From contig NZ_LFME01000006.1 of assembly GCF_001043115.1 (NCBI RefSeq), positions 94,739 through 158,738 of the forward strand: a DNA stretch of 64,000 nucleotides, given 5' to 3'. The notes under the pieces were generated by a model. The model was given only the letters and a program-made list of their open reading frames with translations, ran no database searches and was not told the origin of the DNA. Source of the DNA: Xanthomonas sp. NCPPB 1128 (GTDB lineage Bacteria; Pseudomonadota; Gammaproteobacteria; Xanthomonadales; Xanthomonadaceae). The position numbers and the translations under genes are program-made. Shown here in pieces: positions 63,934 through 64,000 of this stretch (within the stretch, counting starts at the first letter, position 1; every line of letters begins with the position of its first letter).

Positions 63934-64000
63934 GGGCGATCCCGGAGAGGAGCGCGGAGCATGCCGGATGCAGGTGTCGGCGGCGAGTGGAGGTGGGGCG

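Overview
This window is a GC-rich gammaproteobacterial chromosome segment that I assign to the genus Xanthomonas (family Lysobacteraceae/Xanthomonadaceae). The main reason is a nearly complete xanthan (gum) operon, gumB to gumN, between a tRNA-Pro and dxs. Supporting signs are the pheST-ihfA-merR-tRNA block, fimX, a queG/nnr-tsaE-amiC-mutL cluster, and Xanthomonas-style intergenic repeats. The gum cluster lacks gumG, gumO and gumP, which fits an early-branching (group 1) xanthomonad rather than X. campestris. That placement is inference.

Layout. 1-4310: translation and nucleoid genes (pheS cut by the window edge, pheT, ihfA, a merR-type regulator), then tRNA-Pro(GGG) with a strong terminator. 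4311-19477: the exopolysaccharide operon, all on the plus strand. It runs from export outer-membrane and co-polymerase proteins (gumB, gumC) through glycosyl-1-phosphate transferase (gumD), polymerase (gumE), one acyltransferase (gumF), glycosyltransferases (gumH, gumI, gumK, gumM), flippase (gumJ) and pyruvyl transferase (gumL), to a cupin gene and gumN. 19601-24221: dxs, an HNH nuclease-like protein and an acyl-CoA dehydrogenase on the minus strand.

24325-30744 (minus) is a compact signalling operon: a secreted protein of unknown function, an FHA-GAF protein, a membrane Ser/Thr kinase with TPRs, a soluble histidine kinase and a LuxR-type response regulator. Three of the genes are joined by ATGA overlaps. 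Divergent from it are two paralogous secreted subtilisin-like proteases (30976-35726), the second with an added C-terminal part containing SLH-like repeats. 35965-39827 (minus) is a MarR-regulated efflux operon of the AaeXAB type with conspicuous AT-rich palindromes at the marR promoter. 40100-43350 holds small envelope proteins (an LEA14-like lipoprotein, a small secreted protein, a lipocalin), tRNA-Phe, and a hypothetical gene.

43379-53456 is the repair and cell-wall block: xseA and queG on the minus strand, and nnr, tsaE, amiC, mutL (endonuclease type), a DUF1684 lipoprotein and a second GumN/TraB-family protein on the plus strand. It ends in three tandem copies of a ~140-bp hairpin-rich repeat. 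53907-56359 (minus): phaR, phbB and gluQ. 56464-63933: htpX, fimX (a degenerate c-di-GMP receptor for twitching motility), an FAD oxidoreductase with yaeQ, a cold-shock protein, a glutathione S-transferase and a lipoprotein alpha/beta hydrolase.

I saw no CRISPR array, insertion sequence, prophage or integrase. The features most worth following up are the mixed Ser/Thr plus His-Asp signalling operon beside the protease pair, the SLH-tailed protease, and the altered gum cluster with a GumN that lacks the family's metal-site histidines.
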